Shown here piece after piece: positions 31,667-39,605 of a stretch of 40,114 bases of DNA. The stretch's first letter is position 1; each line of letters opens with the position of its first letter. Made by a program: the position numbers and the translations under genes. The notes below the pieces were generated by a model. The model was not told where the DNA came from, ran no database searches, and worked only from the letters and a program-made list of their open reading frames with translations. The DNA is from Elioraea sp. Yellowstone (GTDB lineage: Bacteria > Pseudomonadota > Alphaproteobacteria > Acetobacterales > Acetobacteraceae): positions 1 to 40,114 of the forward strand of contig NZ_VIKA01000015.1 of NCBI RefSeq assembly GCF_006704265.1, read 5' to 3'.

Positions 31667-32905
31667 ATGCGCCAGACCGACGTCATCGTCATCGGCGCCG
31701 GCCAGGCCGGGCTTGCGATGAGCCACCAGCTGACGGCCCGCGGCATCGATCATGTCGTGTTCGAGCGCGGCCGCGTCGGCGAACGCTGGCGCAGCACCAC
31801 CTGGGACTCGTTGCGGCTGCTCACGCCGACGCGGCTCAACGCCCTTCCGGGCGCGCCCGATCCCGGCAGCGACCCCGACGGCTTCATGAGCGTGCCCGAG
31901 CTGATCGGGCATCTCGAGCGCTACGCGCGCGCGATCGGTGCGCCGGTCAAGACGGGCGTCCGGGTGCGGAGCGTGCAGCGTCTCGGCGATCGCTACCGCA
32001 TCGTCACGACGATCGGCGAATGGATGGCGCGCGCCGTGGTGATCGCCACCGGCCACTGCGACGAGGCGTCCGTGCCGGCGACGGCGCAACGCCTGTCACC
32101 CGACATCCGCCAGCTCACGCCGGCCGCCTATCGCAACCCGGACCAGCTTCCCGCGGGTGGCGTCCTCGTGGTCGGCGCCTCGGCGACCGGCGCGCAGCTC
32201 GCCGAGGAGATCCATCGCTCCGGGCGGCCCGTCACGCTCTCGGTCGGGCGGCACACGCGTCTGCCGCGGCGCTATCGCGGAGCGGACATCCTGGTGTGGA
32301 TGGAGCGCGCCGGGGTGCTCGCCGAGCCGGCGGTGCCGTCGCCCGGCCTGGCGCGCGCCCGCAACCAGCCTTCGTTGCAACTCATCGGCTCGCCCGAGGG
32401 GCGGACGCTGGATCTCGGCGTGCTGCGCGTGGCCGGCGTGCGCATCGTCGGCCGGCTGCGCGACATGGCCGGCAGGGAGGCGCGCTTCTGCGATGACCTG
32501 GCCGGGACCGCATCCGCGGCGCAGGCCACGCTCGAGCGGATGCTGGCGCGGATCGATCCGGTCGCGGACGCCTGTGCCGCGCCGCCGGAGCCCTGGCCGG
32601 CGCCGCTCGCAGTCTTCCCACCGTCGCCGGCGTCGCTCGATCTTGCCGCGGAGGGCATCCGCACGGTGCTCTGGGCGACAGGGTTCCGGCGCAGCTATCC
32701 CTGGCTGAGGGTGCCTGTGCTCGATGCGGCGGGCGAGATCATCCACGACGGCGGGGTGACACCGGCGCCCGGCCTGTACGTGCTCGGGCTGCGCTTCCTG
32801 CGCCGGCGCAACTCCAACTTCCTTGGCGGAGTCGGCGCCGATGCCGCCGATCTCGCTGGGCTCATCCGCATCCATCTCGCGGCATCCGGCCCCATCGCGG
32901 CCTGA
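31667..32905 (+). CDS. FMO/CzcO-like flavin-containing monooxygenase
   Basis: A 412-residue FAD- and NAD(P)H-binding flavoprotein. The FAD Rossmann motif is VIVIGAGQAGLAMS (6-19), followed by RVGERWRSTTWDSLRLLTP, the substrate-loop pattern of CzcO/YUC-like proteins. A second nucleotide motif VLVVGASATGAQLAEEI (near 170) binds NADPH, and VLWATGFRRSYPWL is the C-terminal ATG signature. It should oxygenate a soft nucleophile (N or S) or perform a Baeyer-Villiger reaction, or work only as a reductase. GCAGGAGGAACCG precedes the ATG. The next flavoprotein starts 11 bases after its stop. Confidence 0.85.
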   Translation: MRQTDVIVIGAGQAGLAMSHQLTARGIDHVVFERGRVGERWRSTTWDSLRLLTPTRLNALPGAPDPGSDPDGFMSVPELIGHLERYARAIGAPVKTGVRVRSVQRLGDRYRIVTTIGEWMARAVVIATGHCDEASVPATAQRLSPDIRQLTPAAYRNPDQLPAGGVLVVGASATGAQLAEEIHRSGRPVTLSVGRHTRLPRRYRGADILVWMERAGVLAEPAVPSPGLARARNQPSLQLIGSPEGRTLDLGVLRVAGVRIVGRLRDMAGREARFCDDLAGTASAAQATLERMLARIDPVADACAAPPEPWPAPLAVFPPSPASLDLAAEGIRTVLWATGFRRSYPWLRVPVLDAAGEIIHDGGVTPAPGLYVLGLRFLRRRNSNFLGGVGADAADLAGLIRIHLAASGPIAA

Positions 32906-32916
32906 GGAGGACGACC

Positions 32917-34080
32917 ATGCGGTCTGCCAACGCCTATGATGTCGTCGTGGTCGGCGCGCGCTGCGCCGGTGCCGCGACGGCGATGCTGCTGGCCCGGCGC
33001 GGCCTGCGCGTTCTCGTGGTGGATCGCGGCCAGTACGGCACGGACACGCTCTCGACCCATGCCTTGATGCGCGGCGGCGTGCTGCAGCTCCACCGCTGGG
33101 GCGTGCTGCCGGCCGTGGTCGCGCGCGGTACGCCGCCGGTCCGCACCACCACCTTCCACTACGGGGCGGAGGCGATCGAGGTCGCCATCAAGCCGGGCAA
33201 GGGGATCGAGGCCCTCTATGCGCCGCGGCGGACGGTGCTCGATGCCGCGCTGGTCGATGCGGCGCGTGCGGCCGGCGCCGAGCTGCGCTACGGGCAGACG
33301 CTCGCCGATCTGCGCTACGACGGCGAGGGGCGGGTGGTCGGCGCCGTGACGCTCGACGCCGCCGGCCGGCTGCACGAGATCGCCGCCGATCTGGTCATCG
33401 GCGCCGACGGCATCGGCTCCGCGGTCGCGCGACTCGTGCGCGCCGAGGTCACGCACCAGGCGCGCCATGCCACCGCGACCGTGTTCGGCTACTTCGCCGA
33501 CATCCCCGACACCGGCTACCATTGGCACTATGTGGAGAGGGCGAGCGTCGGCCGCATCCCCACGAATGACGGACGCACCTGCGTGTTCGTGTCGGTGCCG
33601 CCGTCCCGCTACCGCACCGATATCCTGAAGGACCGGACGGCCGGGTTCCATGCCGTGCTGCGCGAGGTCTCGCCCGCGCTCGCCGGCCAGGTGGCCGGAT
33701 CCGTGACGGAGGGCGGGCTGCTCGCCTTCGCCGGGCGCCGCAGCTATTTGCGTCAGGCGCACGGCCCGGGCTGGGCGCTGGTCGGGGATGCGGGCTACTT
33801 CAAGGACCCGATCACGGCGCACGGGATCACCGACGCGCTGCGCGACGCGGAGCTGCTGGCGGAGGCGGCCGTTCGCGGCAGCGCTGCCGCCTTCGCCGAG
33901 TACCAAGCGACGCGCGATGCGCTCTCGCGCCCGCTGCTCGACGTCACCGACGCGATCGCGGCCTATGACTGGGACCTCGAGCAGGCGAAGACGTTGCACA
34001 AGGCGCTCAACCAGGCGATGAAGCGCGAGGTGGAGCATATCCTTGCGCTCGATGCGGACGCGACGCGGGAGGCGGCGTGA
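32917..34080 (+). CDS. FAD-dependent monooxygenase / geranylgeranyl reductase-type flavoprotein
   Basis: A 387-residue group A-like flavoprotein. FAD motif VVVVGARCAGAATAMLLARRG (first Gly at about 12), then VVDRGQYGTDTLSTHALMRGG, a DG motif at LVIGADGIGSAVARLV and the GDAGYFKDPITAHGITDAL block (GD motif with the variant DPITAHG typical of this subfamily). The C-terminus is helical with no membrane segment. It probably hydroxylates or epoxidises a substrate, or reduces double bonds. It lies 11 bases after the FMO-like gene and shares one base with the next gene (TGATG), so all are one operon. Confidence 0.85.
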   Translation: MRSANAYDVVVVGARCAGAATAMLLARRGLRVLVVDRGQYGTDTLSTHALMRGGVLQLHRWGVLPAVVARGTPPVRTTTFHYGAEAIEVAIKPGKGIEALYAPRRTVLDAALVDAARAAGAELRYGQTLADLRYDGEGRVVGAVTLDAAGRLHEIAADLVIGADGIGSAVARLVRAEVTHQARHATATVFGYFADIPDTGYHWHYVERASVGRIPTNDGRTCVFVSVPPSRYRTDILKDRTAGFHAVLREVSPALAGQVAGSVTEGGLLAFAGRRSYLRQAHGPGWALVGDAGYFKDPITAHGITDALRDAELLAEAAVRGSAAAFAEYQATRDALSRPLLDVTDAIAAYDWDLEQAKTLHKALNQAMKREVEHILALDADATREAA

Positions 34081-34514
34081 TGTCGGATGCGTGGGCGAAG
34101 ACGCTGAAGGGCAGGCCCGCGGTCGGCGCGGTGGCCGAGCGCAGCCGGCGCACCTCGATGCGCGACGTCGCGATGTTCTCGGCCATGACCGGCGACATGA
34201 ACCCGCTGCACTACGATGCTGCGGCCGCCGAACGCTCGCCCTTCGGCGCGCTGATCGTGCAGGGCGGCGTCACCTCCGGCCTGCTCAACGCCGCGGTCGC
34301 CGAGGATCTGCCCGGGCCGGGCACGGTGTTCCTCGGCGTCGAGTGGCGCTTCGTGAAGGCGGTGCTGGTGGGCGAGGAGATCACCGCGCACGTCGAGGTC
34401 ACCTCGGTGCGCGACGACAAGCCGATCTGCACGCTGGCCACCACCGTGCGCAACGCCAAGGGCGAGGCGTGCCTGACCGGCACCGCGACGACCTACACCG
34501 TGCCGCTGCGCTGA
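34080..34514 (+). CDS. MaoC-family enoyl-CoA hydratase
   Basis: A 144-residue hot-dog protein with the canonical hydratase-2 signature MTGDMNPLHYDAAAAERSPF, including the catalytic Asp/His pair, then GALIVQGGVTSGLL. Compared with the other MaoC in this window (11005-11457) this one keeps the standard motif. ATG at 34080 overlaps the preceding stop (TGATG) and has GGGAGG upstream; a GTG three bases earlier is also in frame. It indicates that the pathway of this operon passes through a CoA (or ACP) thioester. BKACE follows after 70 bases containing the small palindrome CTGAG-G-CTCAG. Confidence 0.87.
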   Translation: MSDAWAKTLKGRPAVGAVAERSRRTSMRDVAMFSAMTGDMNPLHYDAAAAERSPFGALIVQGGVTSGLLNAAVAEDLPGPGTVFLGVEWRFVKAVLVGEEITAHVEVTSVRDDKPICTLATTVRNAKGEACLTGTATTYTVPLR

Positions 34515-34584
34515 TCGACCCCGCTCGACTTTCCGGCGCGCCTGGCTGAGGCTCAGGCCGGACCTGCATGCGGGAGGGAGCGGG

Positions 34585-35469
34585 ATGCGCGAGAAAGTGA
34601 TGATCACCTGCGCCGTGACGGGAGGGGCCGACACGGCACCCAAGTATCCGAACGTGCCGGTCACACCCGAACAGATCGCGCGCGCGGCGATCGACGCCTG
34701 CTCGGCCGGGGCGGCGATCGCCCACATCCACGTGCGCAATCCCGAGACCGGCAAGCCGTCCGGCGAACTCGCGCTCTATCGCGAGGTCGTCGAGCGCATC
34801 CGCGAGTCCGGCAGCAAGGTGGTGGTGAACCTGACCACCGGCTTCGGCGGCCGCTTCGTCCCAGGCTCGCCGGACCCGCGCGTGCCCGGCCCTGGCACGA
34901 CGCTGCGTTCGCCCGAGGAACGGGTCGCGCACATCGTCGCGCTGAAGCCCGAGATCTGCACGCTTGACGTGGCGACCATGGCCTTCGGCGAGACCGCCTT
35001 CGTGAACCTGCCGGTGCATCTGCGCGTGATGGCGCAGGCGATCCGTGAGGCCGGCACCAGGCCCGAGCTCGAATGCTTCGATCTCGGCCATGTGCGGCTG
35101 GCGTTGCGGCTCGTGGAGGAGGGGCTGATCGAGCCGCCGCCGCTGTTCCAGCTCTGCCTCGGCATCGCCTGGGGCGCGCCTGCCACCACCGAGGCGATGG
35201 CGGCGATGGCCGCGATGCTGCCCAGGGACGCGCACTGGGCCGCGTTCGGCATCAGCCGGATGCAGATGCCGATGGTAGCGCAGGCGGTGCTCCTGGGTGG
35301 GCATGTGCGCGTCGGCATCGAGGACAATCTCTACATCGAGAGGGGCGTGCTGGCGCGCGACAACGCCCAGCTCGTCGAGCGCGCGGTGCAGATCATCCGC
35401 CTGATGGGCGCCGAGCCGATGACGCCGGACGAGGTGCGCGCGATGCTGGCGCTGCGCGGCGTGGGGTAG
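34585..35469 (+). CDS. BKACE (DUF849) beta-keto acid cleavage enzyme
   Basis: A 294-residue TIM-barrel enzyme that transfers acetyl-CoA to a beta-keto acid and cleaves it, giving acetoacetate and a new acyl-CoA. Zinc ligands are visible: His47 and His49 in IAHIHVRNPETGKPSGE and Glu246 in VRVGIEDNLYIERG. Other family marks are VVVNLTTGFGG, PEICTLDVATMAFGE and ECFDLGHV. The prototype acts on 3-keto-5-aminohexanoate in lysine fermentation; other members take dehydrocarnitine, beta-ketoglutarate and related acids. Last gene of the five-gene set; the substrate would be a beta-keto acid derived from the flavoprotein steps. Three tandem hairpins follow. Confidence 0.9.
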   Translation: MREKVMITCAVTGGADTAPKYPNVPVTPEQIARAAIDACSAGAAIAHIHVRNPETGKPSGELALYREVVERIRESGSKVVVNLTTGFGGRFVPGSPDPRVPGPGTTLRSPEERVAHIVALKPEICTLDVATMAFGETAFVNLPVHLRVMAQAIREAGTRPELECFDLGHVRLALRLVEEGLIEPPPLFQLCLGIAWGAPATTEAMAAMAAMLPRDAHWAAFGISRMQMPMVAQAVLLGGHVRVGIEDNLYIERGVLARDNAQLVERAVQIIRLMGAEPMTPDEVRAMLALRGVG

Positions 35470-35476
35470 CGCGTCA

Positions 35477-35514
35477 TACCAGCCCGCCGAAGGTTTGACT
35501 TCGGTGGGCTGGTA
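35477..35514. repeat. Palindrome A (ATACC-N9-AAGGT type), terminator-like
   Basis: Arms TACCAGCCCGCCGAAG (35477-35492) and CTTCGGTGGGCTGGTA (35499-35514), 16 pairs with one G-T, loop GTTTGA. Eight bases after the BKACE stop. Read from 35476 it has the frame ATACC-N9-AAGGT, shared with palindrome C. Probably terminates the operon; may be a dispersed repeat. Confidence 0.6.
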
Positions 35515-35525
35515 CGGGGTCATGT

Positions 35526-35559
35526 TCGCGCGCGGCCGCCCCACCAGCCCCGCGCGCGA
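35526..35559. repeat. Palindrome B, Z-DNA-like CG arms
   Basis: Arms TCGCGCGCGG (35526-35535) and CCGCGCGCGA (35550-35559) with a 14-base loop. Alternating CG arms. It abuts and shares two bases with palindrome C, completing a run of three hairpins in 124 bases. Confidence 0.5.
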
Positions 35560-35600
35560 TACCCTCCGCACAAAGGTCGAGCCTTTGTGCGGAGGGTATC
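35558..35600. repeat. Palindrome C (ATACC-N9-AAGGT type), overlaps a stop codon
   Basis: Perfect 19-base arms GATACCCTCCGCACAAAGG (35558-35576) and its exact complement (35582-35600), loop TCGAG. The right end runs into the stop codon (35601-35599) of the minus-strand gene that follows, so its transcript necessarily ends in this structure. Likely the terminator of that gene and a possible dispersed element related to palindrome A. Confidence 0.6.
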
Positions 35601-36807
35601 AGACTTGGCTCAGTACGGCCGGGGCGAGGGCCGCGTCCCTGGCCAGCGGATGGGCCGGGTTGCGGTAGCGCAGCTCGCCGCCGCGCGCCGCGATCGGTTC
35701 CGGCTGGCCGAGCATCTCGAACCGACTCGCACAGGTGACCGCGACCACGTGCCTCGCCTCGGGCGCGGTGAGGAAGTTCCGTGTCGCGCCCTCGAGCTCG
35801 AGCCGTTCGCGCAAGCTTCGCCACTCGGTCGGGTCGGTGTCCTCGACGAACACCGCGAGGATGCCGGGCCGCGTGCCGGAGAGCCGCGCGGGCAGTTCGG
35901 CGAGGCGCCGTTGCAGCACGGCGGCGACCTCGTTGGGACGGCCGGCGCGCGCGGCCATCACGAACACGGAACTGTCCGCGGCTGCGACGGCGAAATGCGC
36001 CTCCTCGCCGAACTGGGCGCGCAGCCTTGCGGCGAGCGCGGCGTGGCCGGCCTCGGCCTGGGCGACCAGCAGCGGGTCGAGGCGCAGGACGGCGGTCTCG
36101 CTGTGGTCGGACTTGCGCTCCGCGGCGAGCAGCGCGGCGATGCGCGCCTGCACCGCGGCGAGGTTGCGCGTGCCGTCGAGCCCGTCCGGCAGGGTCATCT
36201 TCAGGATGTAGCGGCCGGGATGGGCGGCGAGCCAGGATTGCAGCTCCGGATTGATGCGATCGACCAGGGCGAACCAGTCGCCGCGATGCACCCAGCGGCC
36301 CTCGTCGGCGGAGACGACCGCGCAGACGATCTCGGCGGCGCGGCCCTCGCGCTCGATCAGGAGATCGTGGGGCGTCTCCTCCTCCAGGCCGGAGAAGTGG
36401 ACCGCGAAGCCGCGTGCCCGGTTCAGCGCCGCCGTGCGCAGGAGATGGAAGAGCGGGACGAGGGTGCCCTCGCCCTCGAGCGCCGCGTCCAGACGGGCCA
36501 TGAAGCGCGCACGGCCGGTTGCAGACAGGCCGGCATGCACCGCGACCGCGTCGGAGGCGAGGGTGACGACGGCGCGTTCCGCGACCGAGGGGCGCGCTGG
36601 GCCCGCCGCGGCCAGCCGATCGATCGCAAGTTCCAGCGCATGGCGGTCACGGGCGACCGTGCCGGCGATCCGGCGGGCGCGGATGCGGGCCTCGATCGCC
36701 GCGATGCGCCGACGCCAGCGCCTCGTTCCCGCCAGGCGGATGAACGCGCGCGCTGCCTCGCACACCGCCGATGCCGTCACGACACTGCGCTGCCCGGCCC
36801 AGGACAT
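35599..36807 (-). CDS. Unidentified 402-residue protein (possible degenerate nuclease-like fold)
   Basis: I do not recognise a named family. The N-terminal third is helical and Arg/Ala-rich (RRWRRRIAAIEARIRARRIA). Residues about 145-185 read HDLLIEREGRAAEIVCAVVS followed by DEGRWVHRGDWFALVDRI. This recalls a restriction-endonuclease-like core, in which Asp148 and Glu159 could be metal ligands, but the lysine expected two to four residues after the Glu is missing (Val161, Ala163). A possibly inactive nuclease fold is therefore only a hypothesis. Later parts include GRPNEVAAVLQRRLAELPAR and ILAVFVEDTDPTEW. No signal peptide or membrane segment. ATG at 36807 has GGAGGGAG about ten bases upstream. 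It is convergent to the BKACE operon and 124 bases from aroC on the same strand. Confidence 0.75.
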   Translation of the reverse strand: MSWAGQRSVVTASAVCEAARAFIRLAGTRRWRRRIAAIEARIRARRIAGTVARDRHALELAIDRLAAAGPARPSVAERAVVTLASDAVAVHAGLSATGRARFMARLDAALEGEGTLVPLFHLLRTAALNRARGFAVHFSGLEEETPHDLLIEREGRAAEIVCAVVSADEGRWVHRGDWFALVDRINPELQSWLAAHPGRYILKMTLPDGLDGTRNLAAVQARIAALLAAERKSDHSETAVLRLDPLLVAQAEAGHAALAARLRAQFGEEAHFAVAAADSSVFVMAARAGRPNEVAAVLQRRLAELPARLSGTRPGILAVFVEDTDPTEWRSLRERLELEGATRNFLTAPEARHVVAVTCASRFEMLGQPEPIAARGGELRYRNPAHPLARDAALAPAVLSQV

Positions 36808-36863
36808 GGCCTGCCGACTCCCTCCGTCAACCGTTTGCCCGACTGTGCCGTCGCGATGCGCGC

Positions 36864-36876
36864 GTCACACAGTGAC
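36864..36876. promoter_or_regulatory. Inverted repeat GTCAC-ACA-GTGAC
   Basis: Five-base arms with a three-base spacer, about 60 bases upstream of the start of the unidentified 402-residue gene, with a further half-site-like CGTGAC nearby (36881-36886). Possibly an operator; the regulator is unknown. Confidence 0.3.
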
Positions 36877-36931
36877 AAGACCGTGACGGCATCCCGCCTC
36901 GCATCCTGCAACGCAGACTGCGCAGCCCCGC

Positions 36932-38047
36932 TCAGGGACGGGGCAGGATCGGCGCGTCCGGCGCGTCCGGCGTCTGGGCGCGCCGGCGCAGCAGGTGATC
37001 GGCGAGCACGACGGCCATCATCGCCTCGCCCACCGGCACCGCACGGATGCCCACACAGGGGTCGTGCCGGCCGCGCGTCGCGACCTCGACCTCATTGCCG
37101 TGCAGATCGACCCCCGGCACCGGCGTCAGGATCGAGCTGGTGGGCTTGACCGCGAAGCGGACGACGATCGGCTGGCCGGTGGAGATCCCGCCCAGGATGC
37201 CGCCGGCATTGTTCGAGCCGAAGGCGACGCGCCGCGCGCCGTCCGGCCCGGGCTCCATGCGGAAGGGGTCCGCGTTCTCCTCGCCCGACAGCGCGGCGGC
37301 GGCGAAGCCCGCGCCGATCTCCACCCCCTTGACCGCGTTGATGCCCATCATCGCGGAGGCGAGTTCGGCATCGAGCTTGCCGTAGACGGGTTCGCCGAGG
37401 CCGGGCGGCACGCCCTCGGCCACCACCTCGATCACCGCGCCGACCGAGGAGCCGCGCTTGCGCACCTCCATCAGGTGCCCCTCCCAGGCCTGCGCGGCCT
37501 GGCGGTCGGGGCAGAAGAACGGGTTGTCGTCCACCGCCGACCAGTCCCAGTTGGCGCGGTCGATCCGCCACTTTCCCATCTGCACCAGTGCGCCGCGAAT
37601 CGTCACGCCCTCGCCCAGGACCTTGCGCGCGATCGCGCCGGCGGCGACGCGCAGCGCGGTCTCGCGCGCCGAGGCCCGCCCGCCGCCGCGCCAGTCCCGG
37701 ATGCCGTATTTCAGCCAGTAGGTGAGGTCGGCGTGGCCAGGGCGGAACCGGTCCTTGATCTCGCCGTAGTCCTTCGAGCGCTGGTCGAGGTTCTCGATCA
37801 GCAAGGCGATCGGGTGGCCGGTGGTCATCCCCTCGAAGGTGCCCGAGAGGATGCGGACCCGGTCGGGCTCCTGGCGCTGGGTGGTGAATTTCGACTGGCC
37901 CGGGCGGCGGCGATCGAGCCAGGGCTGGATGTCGGTCTCGGTCAACGGGATGCGCGGCGGCACCCCGTCCACGACGCAGCCGATCGCCGGGCCGTGGCTC
38001 TCGCCGAAGGTGGTGAAGCGGAACAGGCGGCCGAAGGTGTTGCTCAC
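36932..38047 (-). CDS. aroC: Chorismate synthase
   Basis: A 371-residue enzyme forming chorismate from EPSP with reduced FMN, the last step of the shikimate pathway. Family marks are the start [20 protein letters not shown] (His18 in GESHG), [51 protein letters not shown] (Arg-rich FMN/substrate loop) and [12 protein letters not shown]. Start is GTG at 38047, seven bases after the fabI stop, so fabI and aroC form one operon. Length and motifs are fully normal. Confidence 0.96.
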   Translation of the reverse strand: MSNTFGRLFRFTTFGESHGPAIGCVVDGVPPRIPLTETDIQPWLDRRRPGQSKFTTQRQEPDRVRILSGTFEGMTTGHPIALLIENLDQRSKDYGEIKDRFRPGHADLTYWLKYGIRDWRGGGRASARETALRVAAGAIARKVLGEGVTIRGALVQMGKWRIDRANWDWSAVDDNPFFCPDRQAAQAWEGHLMEVRKRGSSVGAVIEVVAEGVPPGLGEPVYGKLDAELASAMMGINAVKGVEIGAGFAAAALSGEENADPFRMEPGPDGARRVAFGSNNAGGILGGISTGQPIVVRFAVKPTSSILTPVPGVDLHGNEVEVATRGRHDPCVGIRAVPVGEAMMAVVLADHLLRRRAQTPDAPDAPILPRP

Positions 38048-38054
38048 CGGGGCT

Positions 38055-38900
38055 TCAGACCGTGGTGATGTCCGGCGCGTCCGGGGCCTTCATGCCGACG
38101 ATGTGGTAGCCGCAATCGACGTGGTGCACCTCGCCGGTCACGCCCGAGGAGAGGTCCGACAGCAGATAGACCCCGGCTCCGCCGACATCCTCGATCGTCA
38201 CGTTGCGTCTCAATGGAGAGTTGTACTGGTTCCACTTCAGGATGTAGCGGAAGTCGCCGATCCCGGAAGCCGCCAGCGTCTTGATCGGTCCCGCCGAGAT
38301 GGCGTTCACGCGGATCCCCTGTCCCCCCAGGTCCGCGGCAAGATAGCGGACCGAGGCCTCGAGCGCCGCCTTGGCGACACCCATGACGTTGTAGTGCGGC
38401 GTCACCCGCTCGGCGCCGAGATAGGTGAGGGTAAGCAGACTGCCGCCCGGCCTCATCAGCCGCACCGCGCGCCGGCAGATCGCCGTGAACGAATAGCAGG
38501 AGATGTCCAGGCTCCTGAGGAAGTTCTCGCGCGTGGTGTCGAGATAGCGCCCCTTCAGCTGTTCCTTGTCCGACCAGGCGATCGCGTGGACGACGAAGTC
38601 GAGGCTGCCCCATTGCGTCTCCAGTTCGGCGAAGACCGCGTCGATCGAGCCTTCCTCCGTGACGTCGCAGGGCAGCACGATGCTGCTGCCGACCGAGGCG
38701 GCGAGCGGCTCGACGCGCTTCAGCAGCGCCTCGCCCTGATACGAGAAGGCGAGTTCGGCGCCTTGCGCGGCGCACGCCGCGGCGATGCCCCAGGCGATCG
38801 AGCGGTCGTTCGCCACCCCCATCACCAGGCCCCGCCGGCCCCGCATCAAGGTCCCGGAAGGGGCCGTCACCCGGGCCGCCGCGGCATCATCCATCGCCAT
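38055..38900 (-). CDS. fabI: Enoyl-[acyl-carrier-protein] reductase (NADH) FabI
   Basis: A 281-residue short-chain dehydrogenase-type enzyme that reduces trans-2-enoyl-ACP in the last step of each fatty-acid elongation cycle. Features: [17 protein letters not shown] (24-40, NADH-binding with the FabI pattern), [15 protein letters not shown] (105-119), catalytic Tyr160 and Tyr170 with Lys177 in [18 protein letters not shown], and [18 protein letters not shown]. Start ATG at 38900 ([11 protein letters not shown]) is the best fit, though the second ATG at 38894 is possible; family homology begins around residue 19. Followed by aroC after seven bases; divergent from pdxH. Confidence 0.95.
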   Translation of the reverse strand: MAMDDAAAARVTAPSGTLMRGRRGLVMGVANDRSIAWGIAAACAAQGAELAFSYQGEALLKRVEPLAASVGSSIVLPCDVTEEGSIDAVFAELETQWGSLDFVVHAIAWSDKEQLKGRYLDTTRENFLRSLDISCYSFTAICRRAVRLMRPGGSLLTLTYLGAERVTPHYNVMGVAKAALEASVRYLAADLGGQGIRVNAISAGPIKTLAASGIGDFRYILKWNQYNSPLRRNVTIEDVGGAGVYLLSDLSSGVTGEVHHVDCGYHIVGMKAPDAPDITTV

Positions 38901-39014
38901 CCTGCCATCCTGCCTCGTCTGCCTTGGTGGCACGTGGCACGCGGACCGGGCAAGAGGGTCTGGACACGGGCCACCCCCCGCGCACATTCCGCTCGCAGGA
39001 AGCGGAGGACGGAT

Positions 39015-39605
39015 GTGGCGGAGCCCGAGGACCCGATCGCGCGATTCGAGGCCTGGATGGCCGAGGCGGCGAAGACCGAACCGAACGACCCCAACGCGGT
39101 CTGCCTCGCCACCGCCACGCCCGACGGCCGGCCCTCGGCGCGGATGGTGCTGCTGAAGGGCGTCGATGCGCGCGGCTTCGTCTTCTACACCAACCTGGAA
39201 AGCCGCAAGGGCCGCGAACTGGCTGCCAATCCGCAGGCCGCGCTCTGTTTCCACTGGAAAAGCCAGGCCCGGTCGGTGCGGGTCGAGGGGCCGGTCGAAC
39301 CGGTCGCGGACGAGGAGGCCGACGCGTACTACGCCTCGCGCCCGCGCGGCTCGCGGATCGGCGCCTGGGCCTCGAGGCAGTCGCGGCCGCTGGAGGGGCG
39401 CTGGGCGCTGGAGAAGGCGGTGGCGGAGTACACGCTGAAGTTCGGCCTCGGCGAGATCCCCCGACCCCCCTTCTGGTCGGGCTTCCGCCTGGTGCCGCAC
39501 GCGATCGAGTTCTGGCGCGACATGCCGTTCCGCCTGCACGAGCGCGTGGTGTTCCGCCGCGACGACCCGGCCGCGCCCTGGCGCACCGAGTTCCTCTACC
39601 CGTGA
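39015..39605 (+). CDS. pdxH: Pyridoxamine 5'-phosphate oxidase
   Basis: A 196-residue FMN enzyme oxidising pyridoxine/pyridoxamine 5'-phosphate to pyridoxal 5'-phosphate. Motifs: [70 protein letters not shown] and [16 protein letters not shown] near the C-terminus, all standard. Start is GTG at 39015 with GGAGGAC six bases upstream; the ATG overlapping it at 39013 is out of frame. The stop overlaps the GTG of the next gene (GTGA), so they are coupled. Divergent from fabI across 114 bases. Confidence 0.95.
   Translation: MAEPEDPIARFEAWMAEAAKTEPNDPNAVCLATATPDGRPSARMVLLKGVDARGFVFYTNLESRKGRELAANPQAALCFHWKSQARSVRVEGPVEPVADEEADAYYASRPRGSRIGAWASRQSRPLEGRWALEKAVAEYTLKFGLGEIPRPPFWSGFRLVPHAIEFWRDMPFRLHERVVFRRDDPAAPWRTEFLYP

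Noticed and set aside
38928-38950. TGGCACG-like element resembling a sigma-54 -24 box
   Set aside because: No TTGC at the required -12 distance, and the two TGGCAC copies are a simple local repeat.
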